DNA of 64,000 nucleotides from Opitutaceae bacterium (GCA_028284235.1 JANQSC010000032.1:1-64000); one strand, 5' to 3'; numbered from the stretch's first letter, positions 17,706-28,190 are shown. The notes: generated from the sequence alone by a model not told the origin. Translations and numbers: made by a program.

Positions 17706-18875
17706 CTAGCGCACACGCCGGATGAGAATATAAGTCAGCATGATCATGAAGACATTCGGAGTCCATGCCGCCACCGCAGGCGAGAGCACCTGCTGGTTCC
17801 CCATGGAATTCAGCACGCTGTTCATCAAATAATAGCCAAAGAGTAGTCCGATCGATTTGGATACGCCCACCGCCGGATTCACCCGAATGCCGGAAACCGC
17901 GAACGGAATCGCCAGACCCGTCACGATCAAGCAACTCGCCGCCCCCGCCATCAACGCGTGCAGTCGAACGCGATAGTCCAACACGCGCGGATTCTCCTCC
18001 ATGGTAAAATTGTCCGTGATCGTTTTGAGCTGCAAAAACGACAAATCCTTGGGCTCCTCGCCGAAAAGCAGCATCAAGCGCGGATCGTCGTCGAGCTCCT
18101 TGACCTCCAACTGCTCGAAAGGCACAGTCCGCAGCATCTCCCCGTCTTCCGGAGCGTATTTGCTGTCCCGCCCCTCGAGAAAAACCCAATGCCCGTCGAA
18201 CTCGCTGTAGTAGCCGGTTCCCGCAGTGATGCGGCGGATTTCCCGGCGCTGCTCGTCCATGAGGGACACCATAACGCCGTAGCCCATCTGCTTGTATTCG
18301 CTGAACCGGTTGATGAACCACATCCGGTTGTCCTTGCGGCTGTCGAACGCGAGATTGTAGACCAGCCCGACTTTTTCCGAGCCGACCGTCTCCGCGTCCC
18401 GATTCCATTCGAGATTGTCCATGAGCTTGCGCGACGCCTCGACCGACCAGGGAATCAAGCTCGCGTTGAGGTACCAGAGGCAAGCGGAAAGCCCCAGTCC
18501 GGCTAGCCAAAGCATTCGCGTAACCCGAACAACGCTCATCCCCGAGGCGCGAAACGCGATGAACTCGTTGTTCCGGTGCAGCAAGCCCAGCGCGTACAAT
18601 ATGGATACCAGAATCGCCACCGGCACGGTAATGGTCAGAAAACTCGGGGCCAAGACCATGTAGTAGAAGACGATCTCGCCGAAAGTCGCGTCGTAGTAAA
18701 GCAAGTCGGTAAAACTGTCCTGGACCTCCACGATCATCTGCAAGCCGAACATCGCGCCGAGAACCAGGCAGAAAATTTTCAGCCATTCGAGAAAAACGTA
18801 TCTGTCGACGAGCGGTAGCATGAAGGGCGCGTAAGGCCGATAAAGAGAGTTCATGACAGCGAAGTCCAGCGTCAT
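17706..18875 (-). CDS. LptF/LptG family lipopolysaccharide export permease
   Basis: The 389-residue inner-membrane protein has the YjgP/YjgQ layout: two or three N-terminal helices (about 25-120), a periplasmic beta-rich domain (about 145-290) and three C-terminal helices (about 305-389). With LptB and its partner permease it would extract LPS from the inner membrane for transport to the outer membrane. Its partner is not beside it, so I cannot tell LptF from LptG. The first ATG (18875) is used; a second at 18854 is possible. It is separated from the divergent NSS symporter gene by 77 bp. Confidence 0.87.
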   Translation of the reverse strand: MTLDFAVMNSLYRPYAPFMLPLVDRYVFLEWLKIFCLVLGAMFGLQMIVEVQDSFTDLLYYDATFGEIVFYYMVLAPSFLTITVPVAILVSILYALGLLHRNNEFIAFRASGMSVVRVTRMLWLAGLGLSACLWYLNASLIPWSVEASRKLMDNLEWNRDAETVGSEKVGLVYNLAFDSRKDNRMWFINRFSEYKQMGYGVMVSLMDEQRREIRRITAGTGYYSEFDGHWVFLEGRDSKYAPEDGEMLRTVPFEQLEVKELDDDPRLMLLFGEEPKDLSFLQLKTITDNFTMEENPRVLDYRVRLHALMAGAASCLIVTGLAIPFAVSGIRVNPAVGVSKSIGLLFGYYLMNSVLNSMGNQQVLSPAVAAWTPNVFMIMLTYILIRRVR

Positions 18876-18952
18876 GTGCCCCAGTTCTGGCCAAAAACCG
18901 ACTCGTCTTTTTCCTGGCTATCAATTCGCCAGCCCCTAGAAACGGGGGGCAT

Positions 18953-20680
18953 ATGAGTTCCTCAACCCTCAAGGAATCCTGGAATTCGCGCGTCGGGATC
19001 ATCCTCGCAGTATCCGGAAGCGCGGTCGGGCTGGGAAATTTTCTCCGTTTTCCAGGACTCGCGGCGAAACACGGCGGCGGCGGCTTCATGCTCGCCTACT
19101 TTATCTCCTTCCTCATCATCGGCCTGTCGATCTGCTGGGCGGAATGGGCCATGGGCCGCGCCGGCGGCCAGAAAGGCTTCAACTCCAGCCCGGGCATCAT
19201 CGGCGCCATCACGGGCCGGCCGCGTTTCAAGTACTTCGGCGTGCTCGGAGTGCTCATCCCGGTGATGATCTACATGTACTACGTCTACATCGAAGCGTGG
19301 TGCCTGGGCTACTCGGTGAACTTCCTGGCCGGCAACATGGAATTCAAAAGCGGCGACGAAGCCGGGGCTTTTTTCGGCAACTTCGTCGGCATCGGCGACA
19401 ACGGCGACGCGTTCGGCTTCGGAATCGGGCAAGTCGGGTTCTTCCTCATCGCCGTCTTCATCCTCAATTTCTTCCTCATCTATCGCGGGCTGTCGCGCGG
19501 CATCGAACTCTTTTGCAAATACGCCATGCCGGCTTTGATCGTCCTCGCGCTCGTCGTGCTCGTTCGTGTCCTAACCCTCGGAACTCCCAACCCGGAAACC
19601 CCCGACTTGAACGTCTCCAACGGGCTCGGCTACATGTGGAATCCCGCCAAAGTCGTCCTAGAAGAACAAACCGCGTCCGGCAGCTGGTCGAAGCTCAAGG
19701 AAATCGTGGGCGACGTCTCCCTTTCCCAAGCCCAAGCGGAAGCCGCCGCGAGCGACTCCCTCCGCGTTCGGGAAATCTCCCTCGCCGAGCAACTGACCAA
19801 TCCCACCCTCTGGCTCGACGCGGCGGGGCAGATCTTCTTCTCGCTCAGCATCGGGTTCGGGGTCATCATCAACTACTCCAGCTATCTCAAACGGAAAGAC
19901 GACGTTGTCCTCAGCGGCCTCGCCGCCACCTCGGCGAACGAATTCTGCGAAGTCGGGCTCGGCGGACTCATCACCGTCCCCGCCGCCTTCACCTTTCTCG
20001 GGATCGCCGGCGCCACCGGCTCGACGCTCGGACTCGGCTTCAACGCCCTCCCCATGGTCTTCAGCTCCATGCCCGCCGGTCAGCTCTTCGGATTCCTCTT
20101 CTTCTTCCTGCTCTTCCTCGCCGCCGTCACCAGCTCGCTTTCGATGCTCCAGCCGGGAATCGCCTTTCTCGAAGAAGCCATGGAGATCGACCGCAAACGA
20201 TCCGTCACCGTCCTCGGGCTGATCACCGCCATCGGCAGCGGGTTTGTCGTGTTCTTCAGCAAAGACCTCAAAGCCCTCGACACGATCGACTTCTGGGTCG
20301 GCACCTTTCTCATCTTCATTCTGGCCACGATCCAGATCATACTCTTCGGCTGGTTCATAGGCGTGAAACGCGGATTGAAAATGGCCAACCAAGGCGCCGC
20401 CTTCCCGGTCCCGCCCGTCTACGGGTTCATCATGAAGTACGTGACGCCCCTCTTCCTTCTCGTCATTTTCGCCATGTGGACCACCCAAAGCGTCTTCGGC
20501 TACAACATCATCACCGGCGAGCACGACTACCCGTCGTATGTGAAAGACCTCTTTATCGAACCCAACAATGTCGCCCGATTCAGCGTCGCGCTCATTATTA
20601 TTGTAATCGCATTTCTGACCATCCTCACCGCGATTGCATCGAAATTTAAATACGAAACAAAGGAGGGCCAAAAGCCATGA
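18953..20680 (+). CDS. Sodium-dependent NSS family symporter
   Basis: The 575-residue, twelve-helix transporter belongs to the neurotransmitter:sodium symporter family, importing amino acids with Na+. The TM1 signature is SAVGLGNFLRFPGLAAKHGGGGF (about 22-44), which contains the unwound substrate and Na+ binding segment. The stop overlaps the ATG of a 48-residue gene (20677) by four bases. Bacterial NSS transporters of the methionine/alanine type (MetP) are paired with such a small subunit, so that assignment is preferred over a tyrosine or tryptophan carrier. The start has no clear Shine-Dalgarno. Confidence 0.93.
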   Translation: MSSSTLKESWNSRVGIILAVSGSAVGLGNFLRFPGLAAKHGGGGFMLAYFISFLIIGLSICWAEWAMGRAGGQKGFNSSPGIIGAITGRPRFKYFGVLGVLIPVMIYMYYVYIEAWCLGYSVNFLAGNMEFKSGDEAGAFFGNFVGIGDNGDAFGFGIGQVGFFLIAVFILNFFLIYRGLSRGIELFCKYAMPALIVLALVVLVRVLTLGTPNPETPDLNVSNGLGYMWNPAKVVLEEQTASGSWSKLKEIVGDVSLSQAQAEAAASDSLRVREISLAEQLTNPTLWLDAAGQIFFSLSIGFGVIINYSSYLKRKDDVVLSGLAATSANEFCEVGLGGLITVPAAFTFLGIAGATGSTLGLGFNALPMVFSSMPAGQLFGFLFFFLLFLAAVTSSLSMLQPGIAFLEEAMEIDRKRSVTVLGLITAIGSGFVVFFSKDLKALDTIDFWVGTFLIFILATIQIILFGWFIGVKRGLKMANQGAAFPVPPVYGFIMKYVTPLFLLVIFAMWTTQSVFGYNIITGEHDYPSYVKDLFIEPNNVARFSVALIIIVIAFLTILTAIASKFKYETKEGQKP

Positions 20681-20823
20681 CACTCGGAGGTTGGATAATA
20701 ATGATCATATCGGTCGGGTCCGTTTCGACCCTGTTCGGCTGGTGCGTCTACAAAGTGCTAACTACGCCAAACGAGGAAGAGAAAATGCACGGGTTCGAGA
20801 TCGAGACGCCCGACAGCAAATAG
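20677..20823 (+). CDS. MetS-like small subunit of NSS transporter
   Basis: The 48-residue peptide starts MTLGGWIIMIISVGSVSTLF and has one transmembrane helix (about residues 6-24) followed by a charged cytosolic tail (GWCVYKVL, then PNEEEK). Its ATG lies inside the stop of the NSS symporter gene (ATGA overlap), so the two are translationally coupled. In Corynebacterium the symporter MetP needs a similar single-helix partner, MetS, for methionine and alanine import. The W-C-x-x-K-V-L ending of the helix fits that family. The small size makes assignment depend on context. Confidence 0.85.
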   Translation: MTLGGWIIMIISVGSVSTLFGWCVYKVLTTPNEEEKMHGFEIETPDSK

Positions 20824-21019
20824 GACATGCCACGCCACGCCCGCTGGCGCGAAGCCATCGGCATCCCGGCTCCCCGCGCCGCCGCCAGTTGATCGGGCGA
20901 GGGCTCTCCCCCGCGCCGCCCGGCAAAGGCGCGACACGTAAAATTGAACTTGAAGCCGCTGGCCAGACTCTTAACGGAGTTTAGGTTTCATCACGCAATT
21001 TCAGATTGATTCCAACATC

Positions 21020-22870
<1,851 letters not shown>

Positions 22871-22888
22871 AGGGGGCGGGCGTATCGT

Positions 22889-22968
22889 GATGTAGGGCCG
22901 GCGCTCGCGCCGCGCCGTTCAATCAAGATTTTCAATACGCGGCATGGCGCGAGCGCCAGCCCTACATC
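22889..22968. repeat. Long imperfect inverted repeat downstream of htpG
   Basis: Arms of 23 bp (22889-22911 and 22946-22968) are complementary with one mismatch and enclose a 34-nt loop that contains further short complementary pieces. The arms start GATGTAGGGC and are rich in GCGCTCGCGCC. It sits between the 3' ends of htpG and a convergent gene. The U-tract needed for a simple terminator is missing, so a REP-like mobile palindrome is as likely. Confidence 0.75.
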
Positions 22969-23001
22969 AGAAACGAATGGAATTGTTGAATGGTCTCGCT
23001 A

Positions 23002-23514
23002 TTACTGCGCGAGCCGACCCTTCTTAAACATCGCCGTCGCCAACGCTCCACCGATCGCTCCACCGATCCCGGAAGAGACAATCACCCAAACCACTTGCTG
23101 CACCAGCTCGACCACGCCGAGCGTCTGCATCTCAAGTTGCTCAATCGTCTCCTCGAGTTGCTCGCTCGCTTCTGGCATCGCTTCAGCTAGTTTATTCAAG
23201 AGCGCCACATACGTCGAAAGATCCAAGCGGTAGTCGAACGCCGCCCAGAGAATATTATATAAAAGCGTCGACGCCCCAAACCCAATCAAACAGGCCAGAA
23301 TCGCCACTTTCATTCCCATCTTGAGCGGGACCTGTATCCGATAAACGGACGCGTAACGAGCCGTGGCCACAAATCCACCAATCGCCAACGGAATACAACA
23401 GGCCAAATTGGCCAAGGGGATCAGCGTGATCAGAAATGTGAAAATGCCGCCCACCATTAGAGCCGGCTTCATCGGGCAATCGTCGAGGTTTACGATTTCA
23501 GCTTCATCGGTCAT
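23002..23514 (-). CDS. Uncharacterised four-helix membrane protein
   Basis: I do not recognise this 170-residue protein. It has a short acidic N-terminus with the CPMKPALMVGG start of the first helix, two hydrophobic segments at about 18-55, one at about 68-92 and one near 138-162, with a soluble amphipathic, glutamate- and leucine-rich stretch between them (about 100-135) that may form a coiled coil. The last helix is glycine-rich (SSGIGGAIGGAL), as in small-protein oligomers. It follows the DUF2085 protein on the same strand, 43 bp downstream, so the two may be cotranscribed. Confidence 0.75.
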   Translation of the reverse strand: MTDEAEIVNLDDCPMKPALMVGGIFTFLITLIPLANLACCIPLAIGGFVATARYASVYRIQVPLKMGMKVAILACLIGFGASTLLYNILWAAFDYRLDLSTYVALLNKLAEAMPEASEQLEETIEQLEMQTLGVVELVQQVVWVIVSSGIGGAIGGALATAMFKKGRLAQ

Positions 23515-23557
23515 AGCGCCATCATCCTGAGGAATCCGTCCAACTCAAGAAGCGAAT

Positions 23558-24028
23558 TCAGCTCTTCACTCGCCTCGTCGAAAGCCGAGCGAACACAAAC
23601 CAAGCCAAGGCGAACCCCAACCCCAGGCCCAACGCGAATCGCAAATAGAGCAGATTCGAATACACATCCAACTGCTCCAAAACGAAGTCCACTCCATTCG
23701 CTCCGAGCGACCCCACCAAGGCCGCAGTCGCCCAGAAAACTGCGCGTCCCCCGAACCAGTCGAGACCGGTAGCGACACACCCCGCGACTATGCCCGCGTA
23801 AATTCCCAGACTGCGCGTGCAGACTGCCATACTCGTACCCGAAATAACAAAACAACGTTCGCTGCGCTGGTGACACAAGTGACTGAATACCGATCGCCCC
23901 CAATCCCAGTCAGTCCAAGCAATCACTACCAGAGCTGCAATGAGCCCGCCGCCGAGCGCCGCTCCAATCCAAGCGATTCTTCGATTCGCCGACTGCTCGC
24001 TTTCTAAGTTCACCGAACGAATGCTCAA
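23558..24028 (-). CDS. DUF2085 family membrane protein
   Basis: The 156-residue protein has about four hydrophobic helices and the DUF2085 signature: FSHLCHQRSERCF followed by a C-T-R-S-L-G-I-Y-A-G segment (about 48-80). This corresponds to the family's CHQ-x-PERSF and CxRCxGIYxG motifs, although the cysteine pattern is partly altered (CTRS for CARC). Function is unknown; the paired cysteine and histidine suggest metal or redox chemistry at the membrane. It is followed by the uncharacterised 170-residue protein, and upstream lies the dehydrogenase-miaA pair on the same strand. Confidence 0.8.
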   Translation of the reverse strand: MSIRSVNLESEQSANRRIAWIGAALGGGLIAALVVIAWTDWDWGRSVFSHLCHQRSERCFVISGTSMAVCTRSLGIYAGIVAGCVATGLDWFGGRAVFWATAALVGSLGANGVDFVLEQLDVYSNLLYLRFALGLGLGFALAWFVFARLSTRRVKS

Positions 24029-24067
24029 AACGTATCCGCAGAAATACGACGCGTCACGCAGTCGCCG

Positions 24068-25078
24068 CTACGACCCCTCCAACTTCAGCGCTACGCCCTC
24101 TTTGCAAGAACGCTCCGCCAAATCGGACAAAATATAACTCATGCGAACGTCCTCTTGCGTAATCGGGACAGACTCCTCTTCAACCACGCATCGACGAAAC
24201 ACCTCCAGCTCGGCGTGATAGGCTTCTCGGTAACGAGTCGGGAATGAAAAGTCGATCACCGGGCGAGTCACGCCCGCTCCCGACGAATACACCGTCGACT
24301 CCGAAGAGCGGTTTTCCGACTGGATCATCCCCTGGTCCCCAAACGCCTCGATCCGTTGATCGTAGCCGTAGGCGGCGAAGCGATTGACATCGATGCTCGC
24401 CAGCAAGCCACTGGCGAAACGTAGCGTCACCACCACGTTGTCCCAGTCGTTCAGCGCCGCAATATCCGCGTTGAAATTGCTGCCGACTGAATACACTTCC
24501 ACCGGATCCTCGCCAACGATGAACCGGATCATATCTAAATCGTGCACAATGCAGTCGTGGAAAATTCCATGCGACGTGCGAATGTAGTCCATGCTCGGAA
24601 GCGGCGAATCCCGAGACGTCAAACGCAACAGCTGCGGCGACCCAATCGCGCCCGATCGTACCCGTTCCGCCAATTGAGAGTGCGACGGATCGAAGCGTCG
24701 ATTAAATCCGACAAACAGCGGCAGACCCTTCTCCGCGGCCAACTCGAAACACGCGTCGATCTCGTCCAGCCCGTTCCCAAGCGGCTTCTCCGTAAACACC
24801 GCTTTACCCGCTTTCAAACCCGCCATGATCTGACCGAAATGCTCGCCAGTCGGCGTGGCCACGATCACCGCGTCAACCTCCGGATCCGCGAGCGCCGCGT
24901 CGGTCGTATCGCTGAAAGCGCAACCAAATTCCTCCGCGACGCCCCGCGCCCGTTCCCCATCGACATCGACTACGTGACTCAAGACAACGCCCGGGGACAA
25001 GCGGATGCTCTGGATTTGAAACTGGCCCGCGCGCCCCAAACCAAACAAGGCGACTCTGAGTTTTTTTGTATCCGTCAT
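24068..25078 (-). CDS. Gfo/Idh/MocA family dehydrogenase, inositol 2-dehydrogenase-like
   Basis: The 336-residue NAD(P)-dependent oxidoreductase has a Rossmann start (LFGLGRAGQFQ at 11-21), the dinucleotide segment ATPTGEH (74-80), the catalytic EKPLGN with K98, and then the FNRRFDPSH segment near residues 125-133 typical of inositol 2-dehydrogenases. The dehydrogenation of myo-inositol or a related sugar is the likely reaction, though the Gfo/Idh family is wide. Its ATG overlaps the miaA stop by four bases, so it is translationally coupled to miaA, with no obvious functional link. I chose this start because upstream residues overlap the miaA frame. Confidence 0.85.
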   Translation of the reverse strand: MTDTKKLRVALFGLGRAGQFQIQSIRLSPGVVLSHVVDVDGERARGVAEEFGCAFSDTTDAALADPEVDAVIVATPTGEHFGQIMAGLKAGKAVFTEKPLGNGLDEIDACFELAAEKGLPLFVGFNRRFDPSHSQLAERVRSGAIGSPQLLRLTSRDSPLPSMDYIRTSHGIFHDCIVHDLDMIRFIVGEDPVEVYSVGSNFNADIAALNDWDNVVVTLRFASGLLASIDVNRFAAYGYDQRIEAFGDQGMIQSENRSSESTVYSSGAGVTRPVIDFSFPTRYREAYHAELEVFRRCVVEEESVPITQEDVRMSYILSDLAERSCKEGVALKLEGS

Positions 25079-26004
25079 TTGAATAATTCTTCTATTACTG
25101 GCGTCGCGCCATTGCCCAGAGTCACCCGGTTGCTTTCGGGCAGCTGGGTTCGGAACCACGTTCGCTGCTTTTTGGCAAGGCGTCGAGTATTTACGATGAT
25201 TCGCTCCCGCATCGCCTCCCTATCCAGCTCGCCATCCAAAAACTGTAAACACTCCCGGTAGCCAATCGAAGCGGCCGCGCTGGCGTTCGACTCGAAACCC
25301 GCTTCGCGGAGGCGCTTTACTTCCTCAATTAGACCGTCCTCCAGCATCGCGTCCACGCGCCGCTCGATCCGCTCGTTGAGCGAGTCCTTGTCCCGTTCCA
25401 AAACTGTCAATCGCTTGGGTGCCTCGATCAGCGCATTGGTCTGGGACGCGAATGCAGACTTCATCGTCTTCAGCGATTGGCCCGTTTCCAAACACCGCTC
25501 CAACGCCTTCACCACTCGACGCGGATTCTGCGTATCCAAAACGTCCGCGCAATCGGGATCGCATTCGACCAGCGCCGCGAGTAGCCCATCGAGTCCCCCT
25601 TCCGCTTCAATGGCCCGCACCCGCTCCCGCGTTTCCGCGCTCACGACCACCGAGTCCACCACCGGCTCGAAAAACGCTTTCAAATAAAACCCGCTCCCGC
25701 CAGTCACCAGCGCCCGCTTGCCCCGCCGGCGGATAGCGTCGATCACCTCGATCGCCCGATCCAGATAAGCGCCGATATCCATGCCCTTCGAAGGATCGCA
25801 AATATCGACGAGATGATGGGGAATCCGATTCCGCTCCGCGCGAGTTGGCTTGGCCGTACCAATATCCATGCCCCGATAGAACAGCAACGAATCACAGGAG
25901 ACGATTTCCGCGTTCCGCGCCGCCGCCCACTCCAACGCCAGATGCGTCTTGCCCACCGCGGTGCAACCGGTGAGCACGAAAATCGTGTCGTCGGGAACGG
26001 TCAT
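25075..26004 (-). CDS. miaA: tRNA dimethylallyltransferase
   Basis: The 309-residue cytosolic enzyme adds a dimethylallyl group to A37 of tRNAs reading codons that start with U. The P-loop is GCTAVGKT (13-20), followed by the DSLLFYRGMDIGTAKP substrate-binding segment (about 38-53) and the RNA-binding ERCLETG, with the C-terminal RRLAKKQRTWFR helix. Residues SLLFYRG differ from the more common S-x-Q-x-Y-R-x-x-D, with leucine for glutamine, but the rest is intact. I start at ATG 26004, since the upstream extension lacks family residues. The dehydrogenase gene overlaps its stop. Confidence 0.96.
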   Translation of the reverse strand: MTVPDDTIFVLTGCTAVGKTHLALEWAAARNAEIVSCDSLLFYRGMDIGTAKPTRAERNRIPHHLVDICDPSKGMDIGAYLDRAIEVIDAIRRRGKRALVTGGSGFYLKAFFEPVVDSVVVSAETRERVRAIEAEGGLDGLLAALVECDPDCADVLDTQNPRRVVKALERCLETGQSLKTMKSAFASQTNALIEAPKRLTVLERDKDSLNERIERRVDAMLEDGLIEEVKRLREAGFESNASAAASIGYRECLQFLDGELDREAMRERIIVNTRRLAKKQRTWFRTQLPESNRVTLGNGATPVIEELFK

Positions 26005-26171
26005 AGTCCGTGCACGGACCTTTTTGATTGCGAAATCGCCCGAGCGACGTTGCAACTGACCGCGTCAAGCCATGTTACAATGTCGCAAATACGTTGCAAT
26101 TTACTCGCTCGGTTGAAGGTTTGAGGCTCACTATGCAGGCTTAGAGGGAAGCGTCCAATCGACTCACAGAC

Positions 26172-27023
26172 ATGAAGAAGCCGCCGCGCAAATACAAGAC
26201 CATCTTCATCTCCGACGTCCACCTCGGCACGGTAAACTGCAAGGTGCGCGAAGTAGTGCATTTCCTCAAGAACACCCGTTGCCAACGGCTCGTCCTCAAT
26301 GGCGACATCATCGACGGCTGGCAACTCAATCGGGGCAGCGACTGGTCCCGTGACCACACCCGGTTCCTCCGGCTCGTCCTTAAACGTATCGAAAAAAAGA
26401 AGCTCGAAGTCATCTACCTGCGCGGCAACCACGACGACATCCTCGGTCGCTTCCTGCCCATGCAGTTCGGCTCCCTCTCCATCGTCGAGGAATTCATCCA
26501 CGAGTCGCCCTCCGGACGCTACCTGGTCCTCCACGGCGACGTGTTCGACAGCATCACCAAGAACTTCGTCTTCCTCGCCCACCTTGGCGACTGGGGCTAC
26601 AAGCTCCTCATGTCGCTGAACCGCGTCTACAACCAATACCGTTCCTGGAGAGGCAAAGAGTACTACTCCCTCAGCAAAGCGATCAAAGCCAAGGTCAAAG
26701 CCGCCGTGAACTTCGTCTCCAGCTTCGAGGAGAAAATCGCCAAGCTCGCCGAAGCCAGAGAGTGCACCGGCGTCATTTGCGGCCACATCCATACGCCCGC
26801 CGACAAGAAGATGGGCGACTTGCGCTACCTCAATTCTGGCGACTGGGTTGAGTCTCTCTCCGCCATCGTCGAAGACTTCGAGGGAAACATGGAGCTCATC
26901 TTCTTCTCCGACTTCGTCCTCGAATACCCCTTCGAGAACGAGGAGACCGACGAGGAAACCGACCCCGGCGACGTGTTCGACGTCTCCATCCCCGGACTGA
27001 TTCCGTCCGAGAGCGCCCAATAA
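26172..27023 (+). CDS. UDP-2,3-diacylglucosamine diphosphatase-like metallophosphoesterase
   Basis: The 283-residue protein has all calcineurin-like metal ligands: D15 and H17 in ISDVHLG, D45 in GDIIDGW, N86 and H87 in GNHDD, H121 in LHGD, and H205 and H207 in GHIHTP. The layout and GDxIDGW spacing match LpxH/LpxH2-type enzymes that cleave UDP-2,3-diacylglucosamine to lipid X in lipid A synthesis. An extra helical segment at about 150-195, an acidic C-terminus and the lack of neighbouring lipid A genes leave other phosphodiester substrates possible. It is transcribed away from miaA; 167 bp separate them. Confidence 0.88.
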   Translation: MKKPPRKYKTIFISDVHLGTVNCKVREVVHFLKNTRCQRLVLNGDIIDGWQLNRGSDWSRDHTRFLRLVLKRIEKKKLEVIYLRGNHDDILGRFLPMQFGSLSIVEEFIHESPSGRYLVLHGDVFDSITKNFVFLAHLGDWGYKLLMSLNRVYNQYRSWRGKEYYSLSKAIKAKVKAAVNFVSSFEEKIAKLAEARECTGVICGHIHTPADKKMGDLRYLNSGDWVESLSAIVEDFEGNMELIFFSDFVLEYPFENEETDEETDPGDVFDVSIPGLIPSESAQ

Positions 27024-27072
27024 ACGAACAATTTCCAATTTGGCGACTATGAACGCCGGGTTAAACATGTCG

Positions 27073-27102
27073 TTGACATTTTTTTGATAAACAACTGACA
27101 AT
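27073..27102 (+). promoter_or_regulatory. Candidate sigma-70 promoter of the mscS-type gene
   Basis: A perfect TTGACA at 27073-27078 is followed 18 bp later by GACAAT (27097-27102), four of six matches to TATAAT. Transcription would begin only a few bases before the ATG at 27111, giving an almost leaderless mRNA, which fits the absence of a Shine-Dalgarno. Confidence 0.45.
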
Positions 27103-27110
27103 AACTCCCT

Positions 27111-27965
27111 ATGAATGAAGAAGATAATGCCTCCTCTGGCAATGAATGGGTCGAAGGACTGATTGATTGGCTGTCCACCCGCGGCGTTGAATACGGAATT
27201 CAGATTCTGGCCGCGATCGTAATTTTCGTAGTCGGTAAGTGGATCGCCGGATTCGTCCGCAACAAGCTCCGTAGTACGATGCAAAAACGCGACGTGGATC
27301 CCGCCCTCGTCTCGTTTGGCACCAGTATCATCTACTATGTTCTGATGATCGCCGTAGTGATCGCCGCCATCCAGCGCGTCGGCTTCGAAACCACTTCTCT
27401 GGTCGCCGTTCTCGGTGCCGCCGGCCTCGCAGTCGGCCTCGCCCTTCAAGGCTCCCTATCCAATTTCGCCTCCGGCGTGCTCATCATCATGTTCCGACCA
27501 TTTAAGATTGGCGACTTCATCGACGCGGGCGGTCAAGCCGGCGTAGTGCAGGAGATCGGCGTTCTGGTAACGATCATGAAGACGCCCGACAACAAAAAGA
27601 TCATCCAGCCCAATTCGGCCATCATGTCGGGAGCCATCGTCAACGTCACCGCCAACGACACCCGCCGCGTCGACATGAGCGTGGGCGTCAGCTACTCCGA
27701 CGACCTCGACAAGGTTCAGAACATTATCAACGAAGTCATCAGCGCCGACGAGCGCGTCCTCCAAGACCCCGCCCCTCAGATTGTGGTCTCCGAGCTCGCC
27801 GACAGCAGCGTCAACTTCCACGTGCGCCCCTGGTGCGCCACCAGCGACTACTGGGGAGTGTACTTCGACTTCCAGAAAACAATCAAGCAACGCCTCGATA
27901 GCGAAGGCGTATCCATTCCGTTCCCACAACAGGATGTCTACATGCATCAAGTTGCGGGACAATAA
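27111..27965 (+). CDS. Small-conductance mechanosensitive channel (MscS family)
   Basis: The 284-residue inner-membrane protein has three transmembrane helices (about 22-42, 62-88, 95-125). The pore-lining TM3 region has the alternating glycine-alanine pattern (VLGAAGLAVGLALQGSLSNFASG) characteristic of MscS, and then the FRPFKIGDFI beta-domain start. The protein opens on membrane tension to release solutes during osmotic down-shock. It is close to E. coli MscS in length. The YqaE/Pmp3 peptide gene follows 26 bp later and a strong terminator ends the unit, so the two form a small membrane-stress operon. Confidence 0.94.
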   Translation: MNEEDNASSGNEWVEGLIDWLSTRGVEYGIQILAAIVIFVVGKWIAGFVRNKLRSTMQKRDVDPALVSFGTSIIYYVLMIAVVIAAIQRVGFETTSLVAVLGAAGLAVGLALQGSLSNFASGVLIIMFRPFKIGDFIDAGGQAGVVQEIGVLVTIMKTPDNKKIIQPNSAIMSGAIVNVTANDTRRVDMSVGVSYSDDLDKVQNIINEVISADERVLQDPAPQIVVSELADSSVNFHVRPWCATSDYWGVYFDFQKTIKQRLDSEGVSIPFPQQDVYMHQVAGQ

Positions 27966-27991
27966 ACACAAAACCCCACCCCTCCCACACC

Positions 27992-28168
27992 ATGGACAAC
28001 AAAGTACTCAAAATCATCCTCGCAATCCTGATTGCTCCCATAGGAGCGTACTTGCAAGTCGGCGCGACAAAGCACCTCTGGATCAATATCGTTCTCTGGA
28101 TAATCACATTCGGCGTCTTAGGTATCGTCCACGCTCTCTGGCTCGTGCTCACCGACGTGAAGGGCTAG
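27992..28168 (+). CDS. YqaE/Pmp3 family membrane peptide
   Basis: The 58-residue peptide has two hydrophobic helices. The first, LAILIAPIGAYLQVG, carries the family's P-x-G/A-V/A-x-L-Q pattern, and the second ends in the short, polar DVKG tail. The central GATKHLWINIVL matches the conserved turn of Pmp3 proteins, which help maintain membrane potential under salt stress. It is the second gene of the mscS transcription unit, 26 bp after the channel stop, and is followed by a strong terminator. It starts at ATG 27992; no Shine-Dalgarno is visible. Confidence 0.9.
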   Translation: MDNKVLKIILAILIAPIGAYLQVGATKHLWINIVLWIITFGVLGIVHALWLVLTDVKG

Positions 28169-28190
28169 TTGTCCTCGACACTTCCCATTT

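Noticed and set aside
17668..19089. A 473-residue minus-strand open frame covering the LptF/G permease
   Set aside because: It lies in another frame of the permease gene, with Arg/Gly-rich composition and no domain. The permease frame has coherent membrane helices.
19144..20649. A 501-residue Arg/His-rich plus-strand frame in the NSS gene
   Set aside because: It is a frame-shifted shadow of the transporter, with very high arginine and histidine content and no hydrophobic helices.
20824..21019. A CIRCE operator or heat-shock promoter upstream of htpG
   Set aside because: No TTAGCACTC-N9-GAGTGCTAA element is present, and the CTTGAA found at 20949 has no matching -10 box.
26001..27449. A 482-residue minus-strand open frame opposite the LpxH-like and mscS-type genes
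   Set aside because: It is antisense to two genes with full catalytic or pore motifs and shows only acidic, low-complexity sequence, as expected from high-GC antisense frames.
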